Assembly (NCBI GenBank): GCA_021464245.1
Contig: JADCRB010000004.1
Coordinates: 739,696-803,695, forward strand
Source: Carallia brachiata
Lineage: Eukaryota; Streptophyta; Magnoliopsida; Malpighiales; Rhizophoraceae
Length of the DNA stretch: 64,000 nucleotides
Direction of reading: 5' to 3'
The notes beneath the pieces were generated by a model. That model made no database searches. It was not told the DNA's origin and was given only the letters and a program-made list of their open reading frames with translations. Positions 47,041 to 61,254 of this stretch are shown one piece after another. Within the stretch, counting starts at the first letter, position 1. Each line of letters begins with the position of its first letter. Position numbers and translations under genes: made by a program.

Positions 47041-48884
47041 GGTGTCGGTGACATGTACACAGGTGTCCTTCCTCCCTGTCTGAACCAAATCTAACAGTGC
47101 ACAAATGGCTAATAATAAGTTAAAAAAAAAAAAACTTCAAAGAGGAAAAATGAAATCTTGCACAAACCCCAGAAAGACAGATCTAGCAAGAGATAGAGAA
47201 AGAAATGAAAAGAAGAAATGGATGGATGGATGGGCATATGAGGGATTCTATGGTTTTAGGATTCTATGGTTTTACTTTTCAAGTTAGAGTTGTTCGATTT
47301 TTGGTAGCTTCCTTTTCATATCATGTAAAGGACCGTAGTTTAGGTTTTGAATGAGTATCTCTCACCTGAATGCTAAGTAATTAGAATAATTAAATTAGTA
47401 TTTTTTAATTGAAATTTTTATTTTAAAAATTTTGAATTTTAATGTTGTAAATTTTTTTTTTGAATATATGAGAAAAAAGAGATTTTTTTATTATATTGTT
47501 TACTGTTTTAATAAATTTATTAATAAATAAAAAAAAACTTAATTGATGATGACATATTTTATATTTGATAGGGTTATTTTTTATTAACAAAAATATGTGT
47601 GGATGTATATATTTCTAGTGAAATATTTTAACAAATATTTTTAGTTTAATATTAAAATAATATATTTAAGATTTTTTATTATTTTATACATCAATTTGTT
47701 ATTTATGTGTAAAAAATCATGGTGACATTTATCTTATTTCCTCGAAAAAAGGAATGCATTGGGGAATGGAGAGTTGTGATTGGTTGGCTTAGATTTTTGG
47801 ATGGTAACGTGTTGCATTAGTATGTGGCCCTTCGATAGACTTCTTCCTGTTCGATTGGACTCCTTTTTCCAGTCCCCTAATTCCCACACCGTTCGATTTT
47901 ATGATGTGTATGTGTTTTTTTGTTTTTATCATTTATAATAGCAATGATTAATTAATTAATTATTAAAAAATAAAAAAATATATTTATAAATACTGTATAA
48001 GGGTGCGCTACACCCTAAAAGGACAAAAGCCCTTGAGCCCACAAAGGCCAAATTTGGAGCTGGCGATTTTATGATGGGTGTTTTTGACTCTCTTCTTTAA
48101 AGCAAAAATGTTGCTTATTTCTCCTTGGAGTGCGGCACATAAATATGCGACTGCGCCATTTGGGGAAACATAATTTGTTTTTGCCTATCTTTTTCTGTTT
48201 AAAGTTTTGAATAAGTAACAACTTATTTAGTAATATAGAGCCTATTTTTTCTTTATTTTATTTAATAATTTATATTATTTTATTATTATTTTAAAATCAC
48301 TTAAATCAAATCATCAAGATTTTTCTTTGTATCTTTTCAACTTGATTTAGAATGTTGGTGATGGCTGCATCAAGAATAATTTGTTGATGTCTTTATTTAA
48401 TTTATTCTAAAAAAGATCTTATTATCTGAACATTGATGAATCTTAAGCAACACTCTATTATTGTAGACCACGGTGATTGTTGAATTAAAAATCCAATACT
48501 CACACTCAACTAGATCCTGCCAGTCAGTTTGAATGAAGACATCCATGTACATTTCAACTCAAAAGAGAGTCATGGGATGAAAATTCAAACTTAAGTCGGT
48601 AGTATAAAATACACATCGGATCACCATCTAATCTCTCACCTCGAGTGGTCAACTTGATTGCATTTTCTATTATTGCTTCTTCATAATTCACATCTTAATA
48701 ACAGCCAATGTAGAATGCTAATATACATAATCTATATTAAAATAATAATATTTGGGTACTAAAATGTTTTATCAATCGATTATGAGCATGAATTTAAGAT
48801 AACAATTCGCATATAAGGAACTTCCTAGTCAATGGTAGAATTTTGTTTCCGTTGTTATCTCTTTAAAATCTTTTAATTTTTTAC

Positions 48885-49322
48885 ATTCTGTTTGAGAAAA
48901 GGAAAAAAAAAAAAAAAAGAAGACAAGAAGAAAATAAAGAAAAAAAAATAATATTTGTGTTTGAGAAATATTTTTGAAAAAAAGAAAATGGAGAAGATGA
49001 ACACTAATTCTTCTTTGACCTACTAAACTCATTTCTTTCAAAATTGAAAAGAAACTTATTGATTCTCCTATCACTTTTATTAAATAATTATATTTTCTCT
49101 ATGTATATATACACACACATACTATTTTCACTACTAAATGTAAATTTTATATTTTTATACATATTATTTCTTGTTCTTTTATTTTTTTTACCCTTTTTTA
49201 AACAAAAAATTTTTAATTTTCCTCCAACTCATTACTGCTTCTTTTATGTACCTCTAATTTTCTTCTCTCATTTTCCTCACCTCTACTTTCTTCTCCCTTT
49301 TTTTGAATCCAAACACAATCTT
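48885..49322. mobile_element. Possible MITE with purine/pyrimidine-rich arms
   Basis: Left end CTGTTTGAGAAAAGG and right end CCAAACACAATCTT are loosely inverted. The interior is purine-rich on the left (48895-48990) and pyrimidine-rich on the right (49150-49310), so the halves are roughly complementary. No target duplication was found. Confidence 0.35.
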
Positions 49323-51698
49323 AAGATCCGCACATTTACTATATGTTTTTTTTTTTATGCATTAAGACAAAACCACATGGTTTTTAGATGTAATGTAAAT
49401 TGAAGAAACAATATTTCACCCCCAAACATGTAGAAATATGTGTATATATATGTGTGTGTATTCCACATTACCGCATCTTTTATTGGGTTACCTTAAAAGA
49501 AAAATACTAGAAAACAATATTTATGTAGTAATAAAGTAGTAATAAAATGATGTGAGCTTTTGAATAATTGAAATTAAAAAAAAAGATAAATAAATTATTA
49601 AATGTCATTTAATGAACTATGTGATTATTTTATTATTATTTAAAGTTAAGTTATATAGTAAAACTCTATGTATATAAGCTACTAGTATGGACAATTTTGT
49701 AGTTGAAAATGTCGAGGTCCATATCCCTTGGCAAATTATAGGGCATAGGCGTTTAGGCACCTGGGATAAAACAATATAGTGACACAAATAGAAATTAAGT
49801 TCTGAAAGGGGCGCTTCATTTTATTACTGTTGCATAATTGATCAATTAATCTATAGGTAGAAGAATAGACAACACTCACAGAGAAAAGAAGTACGAGATG
49901 GTGTGAAATTTGGAACTTGAATTTGTATGTGAATCCCAAAATTCAATTTTATTTAACAATTTTCTTTTAATTTTTATGTCAATAGTTTCTCCATTATTTA
50001 TTTATCTTGGAGCTTAATTGATAAATAAGTCGACCCAAGATTGGGAAAGAGAGGGATTTATCGGAAGCGGAGACCACGCCCATAAAGCTCCCATCGACGC
50101 ACATCTGTCTAACTTTTATTATAGCATTAATTCTTTGAGAGCATGCTCCTTTAAGTTAGACGCCAGGAAGGAGGTCATGGACCACTCATATTTCCAAGGT
50201 GAAACCAAAGCCATTTCTGGGTCGATTTTGAGAAGAAATTCCAGTAAATTAAAGCCAAATCACTGCAAATCTTGATCTCGTAGGGCGTTTGCAGCGGGTT
50301 TAGGGTTTGTGTTTTCCACATTAAACATGTCCCTTCAGGCATGTGGTTTGTGTTTCCAATAGATTGAATGTGTCATAAATGTAAGTTCACACATACTAGT
50401 ATGACTGTCAGTTGTATAGTTTTAATTTTTTGATATACAAATATAGTTAACGACATGAACTACAAATATATATACAATGTTATGATAGCGTAACATAGGC
50501 TTGACATATCAAATTAACCGTATTTATATAATGATTTTTTTTTATTCATAGGAAGAAAAAGGCGGACAATTTGTTAATTTAACATGTGCACTTGTGAGGA
50601 AAAAAAAACATTTTCCATGGTATTTTCTCAATGATCCTCAAACGTTTAGAACTAGGAAAAAAAATTTTCTATTTTCCTTCCAGAATAAATCTTATATCTT
50701 TCTTCATAATTCGATGCTAAAATTCACACATCTTTTTCACATCTAGCTAACAGCCTTCAAACGAATATATCATACTCTTTCAAGGACGATTTCAGAGAAA
50801 TTTGATATCATTTCCTGAAGAAACTATTGGCCCTCAACAAAAGTTTAGGGCTCAACAAAAATTTATGCATAATCTGAGTTGCAGACAAGACCGCATATTT
50901 CATAGTCCCTAACAATACATGCCACTTGGGAGTGGAAAACGTTTGACTAATGACAAATTAAGTGGCAGCAATTGCAATAATAGCTTGTGACAAGTTTGAC
51001 GCTGCATTCAGATGGTGGGGTATATTTGTTGTAGGTACAGTGTAGCTTTCCTGAAATTAATTATGCCCAGCAACCTCCAGAACCTTCATGGCCATCTTTC
51101 CCAATTTGCCAATTGGAAAGGTACATGGACCTTAACATTTTCAACAAAAAAATTGTCCTCACTAATAGCTTTATATATATATATAAACTTAATATTAGTA
51201 ATAATAAAGTAATCACATAATTTATTCAACGATATTTAACAGTTTAATTATTTTATTTTTTTATAAATTTTAATTATCTAATTATTCATATCACTTTATT
51301 GTATTTTATTGGTATCTAATACTTTCCATTTACTATGGTACAATCAATGATCGATTAGTAAAAGATAAAAACTTTAGTCCAGCACTCCAATTCTCAACCA
51401 CATCAATGGAGATTCCTCCTCGCATTTTTTCAAGCATAAATTTGTGGTGTCTCAAATTTCCTTCCCACATATGCGACCTACCAATCCTCTATTCTACGTT
51501 ATGAGGAGATGCTCTCATAACTAACAACCTACACGATACAGTAACGGGAGTTAATTAAACTCGAAACATGTGCTAATTTATTGGATATGTTTTTGACAAC
51601 TTCTTTGCATGCTTGTCGAGGTTATTGCCGCACTGGAAAATCAAGGATAATGTTCACAGAATAAAAGTGATTAATTAATTTATCTCAATAGCTGACAG

Positions 51699-51725
51699 AA
51701 AAAAAAAAAAAAAAAAAAAAAAAAA
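51699..51725. repeat. Poly(A) run, 27 A
   Basis: Counted directly. No SINE or LINE body was recognised immediately upstream. Confidence 0.9.
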
Positions 51726-53239
51726 GGCTCTAAGACCCAATGCGTTCTGTCTCCTGTCGGAATTGCAGTAATCATGAGACATTGAGCTGCTACCCATTCT
51801 TCCTTTTTTGGTATCACATTTGCACACAATAACAAAGATAGTAGGTGATAACACAAAGTCATGTATCTTCCTTTTGTGCTTTTATTAAATTTTCTTTAAA
51901 TTACAAACAATTTTATGTGTCATTGTTTAAATATATGAAAACACAGTGACAACTTGAATTTTTTATACAACAAATTTAATTACTTTTTTTTTTTTTTTGG
52001 TTTCCGAGGAAGACAATGTCTAAAGTAAGAAATAATATTCTTATAAAAAGAGACCCCAATCAAATCCTCAATAAGAATGTCACTGAAGTCAAGAGGCGCG
52101 TGATGGAGGAGGGCAAGTCCTGGGCTTTGAGAAATAGCACATAGGAAGTAGGTGAATCCACAACTCGATTTTTTTCCTTGTCGACATAGACTAACCGAGT
52201 AAACTCATAGTGTATTCTCAAAAGCGACAAGTAAAAGGAAATGTAAAAAGTGCTACATGAAAAAGAAAATTACGTTTGAAAGACGTTATAAATAGGAATA
52301 CTTGACATATATATAGTTAGCGGAAAGAGATGACCATAGACATGTGCCATGCACACACACCACACATAGGTGCATTTTAGATGCTTTTATGGGCAAAATG
52401 CATGCAACACGTGATAGTTTATTATATAATTAATTAATTATTTTTAATTAATTAAGTTTCAATAATAATTAATTTCCTACAGTTTTTTCTACTAAATTAA
52501 CTACCTTGACAACTATGTCTAAATAGTTACGACTTAACTGTTTAATTATCTGAAAAAGTGTGTTTTTAACATAACTACTCTTATAGATTATTATTTAAGA
52601 TTCTGGATTTTGTTGTAGAAAAATTACAAATAGTACCAACAATATTACATGCACATTTTCTTTTCTTCTATTTTGATTCCACAACTGTGCAAGTGTAATT
52701 AAAAGTTTCATTTTATTTTGAGAGGGAGTTTGCGTGGCGTCTGGTGCAAAATTGGAGCGCGAATATTACATTAAAAAAGTGACGTTTGACTCAAAACTTG
52801 AAACAGTCTACAGATACTTGTTTTCAATTTTCAATTTACCATTCTAATATAGACCAATCCCTGTGAATCAGCTCTCTACAAACAACAACTAAGTTAGCTT
52901 GGAAATGGACTGTGGAACACCATCTAACACAGCTTGACATGACGATAGCATTACATATTTAACCGGTGAGAGTTTTGCCAGTTAGACACAAGGTTTCTCT
53001 CTGTTGATTGAACCCCCTTCCCCTACTCCTCTTCCCCAAAAACTTTGATTGCGGTTTATCTTTTGAGAGAACGGACTTGTTGGATTGTAGTTTCCCGAAG
53101 AAAAAACCGGAGGAAGATGGAAAGCCTTGTAATACTATTATGCCTAATAGTCTCGACACAATTTCAGAAGGATTGAGTCCTTTTTAAAGAGATCTTGTTT
53201 GGGGTTTAATCTCCTCCTCCATGCCACAACAGCAATCAA

Positions 53240-54160
53240 ACAATGAAGTTAATGTTGTCCCAGTTTCTAATAATACGAAAGATGTCGATGTCACCTTTGT
53301 CTACGGGTAACTTTATGTTCGATCATTTGAAGACAAGAAAAATGCTATTAGAGAACAGTGGTAGAATACCATTATGGTCAAACTCTAGGGTTGTTTTATT
53401 GGTTTCAATCATCTTTGCAGTCGTATGAAAACTCTGAGGAAGCCTAGAGATGAGTTATGTACTGTTTATTAAGGGAACGAGTATTTCAACACTTTAAATT
53501 CACCTATTCGATAGATTATTTTACTACTTTATGTGGCGGGCCATGGGCTATAATGGGCCGCCATTTGGTGGTGCGTGAATGGGTTCCCAACTTTTGTCCC
53601 TCGAAAGCAAAGATTAACGGTGTTATAGGCAAGGTTCCTTGAGATGCCAGTGGAGAATGATAATCACAAGGTTCCTGACGTGATTTGGGGTCTGATTGGC
53701 AAAGCAGCGAAGGTGGATATCTCCACTTTGGTTGCATTACGAGATAAGTTTGTTTGTCTCTGTGCCTCCCTCAGATATGTTTTGAGTGTGGCCAGGCAAA
53801 TTATCTTAAGAAAAATTGTCCCCCTATTATCAATCCTAAGCAGCGAAGTCCTGACTCCTGAAGGGGGTTCTCAATCTACAAGGAAGCTTGCTGCTGATGT
53901 CCTTAACCCTCGTGGAAAAATTCAGCCCATGGATGCATGCACAAAAACGAGGTAGGATAGTGGTTTAGTCCAGTTCAGCTAGCAAATCGTAAGTTAAGGA
54001 AATTTCTGTTAAGGATACTTCTATTGGGGGGGGGGGGGGGGGGGGGGGCAAGATCCCATTTTTGCGGTATTCAGTGAACTTAATGTGAATATTAGTGGCG
54101 TATCTTTGGACAAGAATAATGGGATTCAGCAAGGGAAAGAAAATTCTAGTTCGATTTTGA
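53240..54160 (+). pseudogene. Decayed L1-type LINE ORF1 (DUF4283 domain plus zinc knuckle)
   Basis: Plus-strand fragments in several frames give the ORF1 layout: SRMKTLRKPRDELCTVY (about 53420), then FTYSIDYFTTLCGGPWAI and RHLVVREWVPNF (53470-53600), then VIWGLIGKAAKVDISTLVAL (about 53675-53735), then a zinc-knuckle remnant ICFECGQANYLKKNC (about 53776-53820). In the knuckle the expected His is Tyr, a CAT-to-TAT change. Stops and frameshifts occur between all blocks. A run of 23 G (54026-54048) sits in the C-terminal part. The reverse-transcriptase ORF2 is not seen, so this is a truncated relic. It is in the opposite orientation to the LINE relic at 1-869. Confidence 0.7.
54026..54048. repeat. 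Homopolymer of 23 G
   Basis: Counted directly. Such a run in AT-rich DNA is unusual and is prone to sequencing or assembly length error. Confidence 0.9.
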
Positions 54161-54970
54161 GTGGTGATCATCATGAGAAATCTTTGATTTCTTTACTTAA
54201 TTTTCGCAGAAACATTCTTTCTGAAAAAGTGATCATTCATAAGAATTCAAAAAATTAATTCCTACACAAAATGTATTGATACAATTGAGTTTTTCATGAA
54301 CACTCCAAATTTATAGGATCATTTTTTGGACCATTAATAAAGTTCAAATATAACAGCAAAATTCAATTTTAAATTTGATTGGAGAATCTTCTGACATGGC
54401 AGTCATAGATAAAAGTAAAGAAGCATTAAAGAGAGTTAGATCAGTGAAACAAGTGACATTAGTTGGCGACAAGAATATTGTAATTCTTGGAAAAATCCTC
54501 TCGTAGCATCTTCAACATGCCTAGAATCTTGGATGGCTCCAAATGAGTGCTCTTTTGGGACCGAAGTTACATCATCTCAAATGGGTACATTGAATGATAG
54601 ACAATGTGCAAAAGATTCAGCTTCCTTTGCCAACTGATTTACTGCAATTAGCTGGCCAACTTCAGTCTGGTCTGTCCTCTATAATGCTTGATTAGACGGA
54701 TATTTTTGCCAAGATCTATCAAAGCAAGTTCAAGGAAAAGATTATATAACTCAACTTCAAGAGGATCAAACCTTCTGATCCTTTATTGGCTTTGTCGATA
54801 TTACATTACATCAAAAATTAGACGAAGAAGTCCAAAAGCATTGAGGCTATTCATATTCATATTCAGATGACTCTTTATTTTTCTAGTTTGTTATGATTAT
54901 TTTTTTTCTTATTCTATTTAGCCCTTTAATCGTAAAAAAAAATCTATAGGCGGATAATCATGCGTCATAA

Positions 54971-55000
54971 TATATATGTGTGTGTGTGCGTGTGCGTGTT
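54971..55000. repeat. (TA)(TG)n compound microsatellite
   Basis: TATATATGTGTGTGTGTGCG followed by TGTGCGTGTT, read directly. Confidence 0.85.
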
Positions 55001-58000
55001 CTTACATAAAATGTAGTTATGGATACAAAGTGATGTAAATTAGTAACCTCAATTAGGTTTTAATGTCATAAAATAGTGACTCATAATTATGCATCATATG
55101 GTCTTTTATTTAAACAAAATGGAATAACTGTCTAAAAAAAAAAAAAATTTGTGAAATATGTTATGATGAAGGGTTAATATATAAATAAATTGGTATTTTT
55201 TCGAGTTGTTAACCATTCTTACTGGACCTTTAAATTGCATCAATTTAGTAATTTTTTTTTTTTTTTTCATAACAAATCTAACCAACTATCAAAATCCGTT
55301 AACGTTTTTCTTTAAACAAATTTTAGAAAAATTTTAATGGATGCGAAAAATTCATAATGTTACATTTTTGTTGAGCCCACAACACATTTGTTGATGGTAA
55401 ACATTAAAGAATTTTGATGTGGGTTAGATTTGTTATGAAACAATTTTACAATTGCTAAAGTATTATATTTTAAAAGTTGGAGTAGGTTTGTTACAATCCA
55501 CAAAGATGTGGATTTATTTGTATATTAGTGTGTAATCGTTTGAAAATGCAATGAAATTGGTGAAAAATCATATTTGTTTTAAAACAGTTGCATACCTTAA
55601 GTAAAAATTTTATGCACTCTCTTTTCATAAATTAAGTTATAGCAATTTGCATATGAGAGTTTAGATTTCAATTACGACAAGTTTTTCCTTCATCCTTAGC
55701 CCTCAATTTTGTACATAATCAGTTCAAGTGCTATATATTTGCAGTTCAAGTATTTGTTTTTCTTCTTTGTTTTCAATATTTTACTTCCCTCAATGTGTCC
55801 ATGGACTTATGCAGCCACTAGCATTAGTGTGCTATCTGAAAACAATTTTAAATTCAATTAAGAAGTTTATACTACCAACATTTTCGTTGGATGTGTGTGT
55901 GTCCATCAATTTGTATTGTCTTGCATTTTTTGGATTAGCTTTACAAAAGGCCAATTACTTAAGCTTTCCATCCCATAATCATTGAGATCAAGCGGACATT
56001 TTTTTCATTTAAATGACAGCTTTTGACCCCAGATTAGAGGCCAGGTTCTTCCACCTAGGAATTTCAAAAAGAGTCTTTATATTTTCCCCACATGCGCACA
56101 CACTCATATATATCCTCTTTAATTTAATCCTCTTTTATAACTACATTGATTTAACCCATTTTCCAACAAATATACGTGAATAACTAAATTATGGTTTAAT
56201 TTAGATAATCACATTTCAATGTCTAAATCATTACATTCTCTTTAAGTGATCTCACCTCCACCACCCCAATTGTAGTCATTCATCGAAACAAGAAGTAGTC
56301 AAGACAATAGTCATCTTCTCTCTCCGTCATGATTCAAATCACCTGCAAGCATTTGTGCCTCTATCCATATATAAGGGAAACTAATTCAAGAAATTAATTA
56401 AAGGAAAATCGTGTTTAACATATTTAAATAATAAGACCACTTTGGACTTTTTATGTATTCAAAAATATACCAATCAAGTAATTCCAATATGGTTTACATT
56501 CTGATTACACTAATTTGCTTTCTGCCTTTTATAGTTAATGCGGAAATTCCTAGGTGTATGTGTAATGTGGAAATTCCTAGGTGTATATGTGTGTGAGTGC
56601 GTGCTAAGGAAACCCACTTCAATTGGGTAGACAAATGCCAAGAAAGTGCAAACTGCTTTATTCATATGAATGAGGGTCCAAATTTTTTTGATATGTACTA
56701 AGTAGAGTTTGACGGATAAGAGGCCAAACAATATTGACACTAGACCACGTGAGTCGATATCTTTGATTGTGGCTCTACATGAATTATTTGTGCGAATATA
56801 GACTACGAAACTCAAGATCTTGCTAGTGCATCTTAGTCACGCCAACCTCAATTTGTCAAGCACTGACCAATATATGGGGACGAGAAACGCATAACAAATT
56901 TGGGAAAAAAAACCTTTTGGTTTCGTGAGAAGACGTTACTGTATAGAACAGCCATGAGCACTTTCTATTCTTGATCACTAAATACCAAAAGAGGAAGGTG
57001 TCACACATTTGGTTCATGAACCTTATCTTCAGGTGCGTCCAGTCTGAAACTGCGAGATGCATCGTACCATCACTATTTCCTTTGCGGCAATGTTTGACCA
57101 CTTAAAGCAAGGAATGGGATGAATCCGGAACCCACCGAGAAGACTGGCCCCTCATTAAGTGGCATCTTAGTGGATGCATTTATTTAAATATAACTAATTA
57201 TTTATTTATTTTCAAATTAATATATAAAAATATTATTAATTTTGTGTGAAATAATAAATTTAATATTAATTTTAAAAATAATAATTTATTTTTTAATAAC
57301 TTTTTAAATAAATTTAAAAGATATTATAACTTACTAAATTTATTAAAAAAATTTAAAAATAAATTATTATTAAATTTATTAATACACACAGTGTTCATGA
57401 TTTGTTTGTCTGCTAACCATTAATTTTTTATTTTTTATTTTTGGAGCCCACAAAGAAGAGCGCTAGTAGGTGGCACTCATTAGGTTGAATCAAACAAACA
57501 CTAGGTGACACTTCTTAAATGACATCAAAGTGGATAAATAATTTATTTGATATATTAAATAATTATTTATTTAAATTTAATTATTTAATATTTTATATTA
57601 TTTTTAATAAATCTCAATTAATATTTCTCCCCAATGATAGGCATTAAAAAGAGAGGATCATTACATGACTGTAAAATTTGTTGGCTATAAGTGACTGTAA
57701 AAACTACACAATAAATGAAATATACGATATTTTTTTATACTTACAAAAAAAGTATACGACATATCAAAAAAAATATACGATCTATCTGAACAATTATATA
57801 TTTTTCAAATTAAAAAATTTTAATTTTTAATAATTATTCACATGATTTCTATAATTTTATTTGACATATCATATAATTTTTTTATAATTACTTTACCATG
57901 TCATATATTTTATTTACTCATATGAATCGTATATTTTTTTAATATATCATATATTTTTTTATATATATAATAAAATATTGTATATTTTATCTATTATATC

Positions 58001-58790
58001 ATTTTTATAATCACTTACTGCTACTAAATTTTATAATTAAAAAATTTTTCTGTAAAAAGAGAGGGAGGACGTGCATATCAAAATGCTACCAACAAAACAA
58101 AGGCAAACTACTACCTTTTTGAAGGCAACCAAAAGCTGCTAGTGGGAATTGGGGGCCCTCATCGTCACAAAAGTTAAGAGCCATCACATGATTACCCAAA
58201 TGAAATTTTGGTAAAATTTATTCTGTAGTGCCCATAAAAGGAGTAGCATAGAGTGGACAAAGCACAACTTCACGCACTATAGCCATACAAGCGCCTATGC
58301 GAAAGACTTTTGGCACTCAAATTCCTGTACTCAAGGTAGAACACAATTGTAAAAGTCTTGCTGCGCATTACATTTTGCAGTTGAGTACCGTTGTAGTACT
58401 TAAAAATTTTGTTTTTTTCAAAATTTTACTTAATTATAATGAGGTTTTAATTTTTTACAGCTATCTTGATATTTTTTATAATAAAAAATAATAAAATTAT
58501 ATTTTTTATTATAAAAAATATCATAACAAATATAAAATAATAATTATAAAAATTCAAGACTTTTTTTTCTTTGCAGTTTGACACTATACCCACTGGACAT
58601 GGTAGTTATCATTGTGCCACGTTAGTACAGTATGGATGTGACAACGAATTAGTCAAACGGCACCTATCTTTTCGTTCTTTATTTATGCCAATTTTGTCTC
58701 CTTTTTTTTTTTTTTATGAAGGTAGGGCATTATGCCTTATAAATATATGTATGACTTTGATTTTGTAAGTAATACTGATTTTATATATAA

Positions 58791-58810
58791 AATAATAATA
58801 ATAATAATAA
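58791..58810. repeat. (AAT)n microsatellite
   Basis: About seven AAT/ATA units, read directly. Confidence 0.85.
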
Positions 58811-58963
58811 TTTTTTTATTAGTTACTAAAAAAAATGGAAGAGTGAGTTCAAAAATACCGCAATATTTTAAAAGACTAAGTTTTAAATTTTCATAAATTG
58901 AGAGGATTTTAAGAAGATTCGACGCTCAACCCCCAACCTCTTTCGGCACACAAAATGGAAGAG

Positions 58964-59337
58964 GGCGTGTTTGTTGTGTGATGGAAAGGGGAGGAGAGAA
59001 AAAAAAAGAATAATTATTATTATATACCTTTTTTCTTATATTTCTTTCTTCTCACTTTCTACACTATTCTAAATAATTTTATTTTCTCTCTCATCTTTCT
59101 CTCACAAATTACTATTTATTTTTTCTTTCATCATACTTTCTTTCTCTTCATTTTTCTATCACTCCAAATAATTTTATTTTCTATTCACTTTTTCTCTTAC
59201 AAATTACTATTTATTTTTTCTTTTACTATATTTTTATTCTCTTCACTTTCTCCACCACTCCAAATAACTTTATTTTCTCTTTATTTTCTTTTCTTTTCTC
59301 CTCATTTCCTCACCCTTCCATTCACTCTAAACACACC
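58964..59337. mobile_element. MITE with pyrimidine-rich internal tandem repeats
   Basis: Left end GGCGTGTTTGTTGTG and reverse-complemented right end GGTGTGTTTAGAGTG form short inverted termini. Between them is a T/C-rich body with about three imperfect copies of a roughly 90-bp unit (CTCCAAATAA..TTTATTTTCT, then TCTCTTACAAATTACTATTT). It resembles the block at 17535-17950. No convincing target duplication was found. Confidence 0.45.
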
Positions 59338-61254
59338 GTCAATCTTTCTACCTTATTAAAGTGACGATTACCTCAAGTAATGAGAATTTGAGGCTTGCAA
59401 CATTTTATCAAGTGGAAAAGAAAGGTCGATACCCTTAATCCTTTGTAATCATATGTATTTTTTTTTTTTTCTAGTTCCCAAAGCAATGGTAACTTAATTT
59501 TGGTTCTTAGAAAGTAGCTAGAAATTAAATATATATTTGTTATAAAAATAGAAATGTACGGATAGTATCATAGGCCTTCGTTGATAAGGATTGCACTCTC
59601 ACACTATAATGTGAGCTAGCTTATGTTATTAAACTCAAAGAAATAAATTAAATTGTGTTCATTAGTAAATTATAATTACTCTTAAAATTATACATGTCTA
59701 AACGTATGTTTAATTTCATTAAATATCTCGACAGAGATTGAAGCTCATAACCTATACAATATATTTATACTGTAGTTACATATGAGTTTTTTTTTTTTTT
59801 TCCTTTTGAGAGCGCAGTTAAAGACGAGCTTAACATACGAAACTTTGCCATAAGACGCGGTCGCTTATTTTGCATAACCAAAAAAAAAAGAATTTGTCAT
59901 CCAGCCTAAACCAAACTGGGAATCAGCTTTATACTGTGCTTATCCAAGTGTCACGGTGCCGCTAATTGGACTTTTTAGTTGGAAATGTGCTAATACGAAC
60001 TGGATGCTTACGCGCCCAATTATACACATCAATGCCAGTAAGTAACATGAAACTTTTGAGACACACTAAAGCGAACGAAAACGATCCTTCATCTTCGCAG
60101 CACATTTTTCCTACTATTGATCCGAGTAATTTTTTTTTTTTTTTTACATAACTGACTAACAAACAAATGGAGGCACGCAATAACCCATCAATCAAATGTG
60201 AACTAAAAGTAGCGAGAATTGAGAACATTCGCAGCTTCCTAACAAGGGAAAAGCAATGGCCAAATATGGTATCGTGGTCATCCAGATAATCCTTGAACCA
60301 TTCCGCCACTGACAGCAAACCAAACCAAGTTTGGTAAGGGCTGCATCAAGATGAACTACAATCAAATCATGCTACTAGCGTAACTCTCTCGTGCTAGCAT
60401 GACACACGAACTACAATCAAATCACGTTTCGGCCAAACAATATCTCTGACTATGCTTTCATTGCCCAGCACAAAGATCCACTCCCAGAATTTCGGTGCTA
60501 GCATAAATTCTCTCTCCATTATTTATCCAACCATCCCCCTGGGACAGCAATGCCATCCCAATCAACGATCCAACAGGGCCCTAGCAAGGGAAGCCCTTAA
60601 TTTCCATCGCCAGTGGGCACAATTACTATCAACCGGATAGGCACATCATACACCGTAACACCAAACTCAAGTCTTTATATTTCCAAACCCAAACTAAGCG
60701 AAATAAACTTTCTATTTTTTCAATTTCTTAAAATTGGAAAATCACGGGGGAAAAGAGTTTTATGGTCTCTACGCTTGAAGCATAGACAAGATAAAAATTC
60801 TATGGTGGAATTAACATTGGCAGTCAAAGATGCGGAAAATGTTGAGTAGAAATCCTGCGGAAATTGGATGGGTGGAGCAGTGAAAACAGACATTGCCGAT
60901 AGCAAGACACTTAAAATCTGTGACATTTATATTCAGGCATCTATCTGAAAATTCTAGCATGAAGTATCCTCCTGTGGATCACAGACAAAAATCCATCTAG
61001 AAACAAGAGTTAAAGACTGCTCCTACAGCAACTATGAACTATGGACTAAACAACCACTAATGTACCCAGCGCAACAACCTAGGAATTATAGCAGGAGACA
61101 AATTCCCAAAAAAAAACATGGCTTACTAAGTGATTGCGGCAGAAGGACATTAGAAAAGCCTGCACCAGGTAGGCATAAGCATCATGAAATGGCAGGGGAC
61201 AAGAAAAGGTTTCACTTTGATGCCAAGCACTTCAGGCAGACAATCAACTTCAAG
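59338..61254. other. 3' flank of the PDS5-like gene
   Basis: Presumably includes the gene's 3' UTR next to 61254. 60320-60700 is less AT-rich, with a 17-bp direct repeat (GAACTACAATCAAATCA at about 60352 and 60409). It is not recognisable as a gene. The minus-strand frame at 59962-60318 has no known domain. Confidence 0.35.

Larger units (their letters stand above)
47041..53239. other. Intergenic region, no gene supported
   Basis: AT-rich with repeats. 48885-49320 is a purine-rich then pyrimidine-rich block with TGTTTGAG..ATCCAAACACA ends, MITE-like. A poly(A) run of 27 lies at 51699-51725. Short TA/TG microsatellites occur at 49441-49460 and 51174-51184. The plus-strand frame at 50018-50275 has no recognisable domain. 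No RNA gene was recognised. Confidence 0.35.
54161..58963. other. Intergenic region, no gene supported
   Basis: 54161-54900 may be further LINE-derived debris (short disconnected frames only). 54971-55000 is a (TG)n/(CG) microsatellite. 57150-57190 and 57510-57545 share a direct AGTGGCATCTTAGTGGAT-like motif, suggesting a duplicated element. 57180-58040 is extremely AT-rich. 58560-58770 is slightly richer with no recognisable product. Confidence 0.35.

Noticed and set aside
50018..50275. 85-residue plus-strand open frame
   Set aside because: No motif or family resemblance; length is within chance expectation for the region.
59962..60318. 118-residue minus-strand open frame
   Set aside because: No recognisable domain and it includes a poly-Lys tract from a poly(T) run. 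A tRNA-like look near 60300 did not resolve into a cloverleaf.
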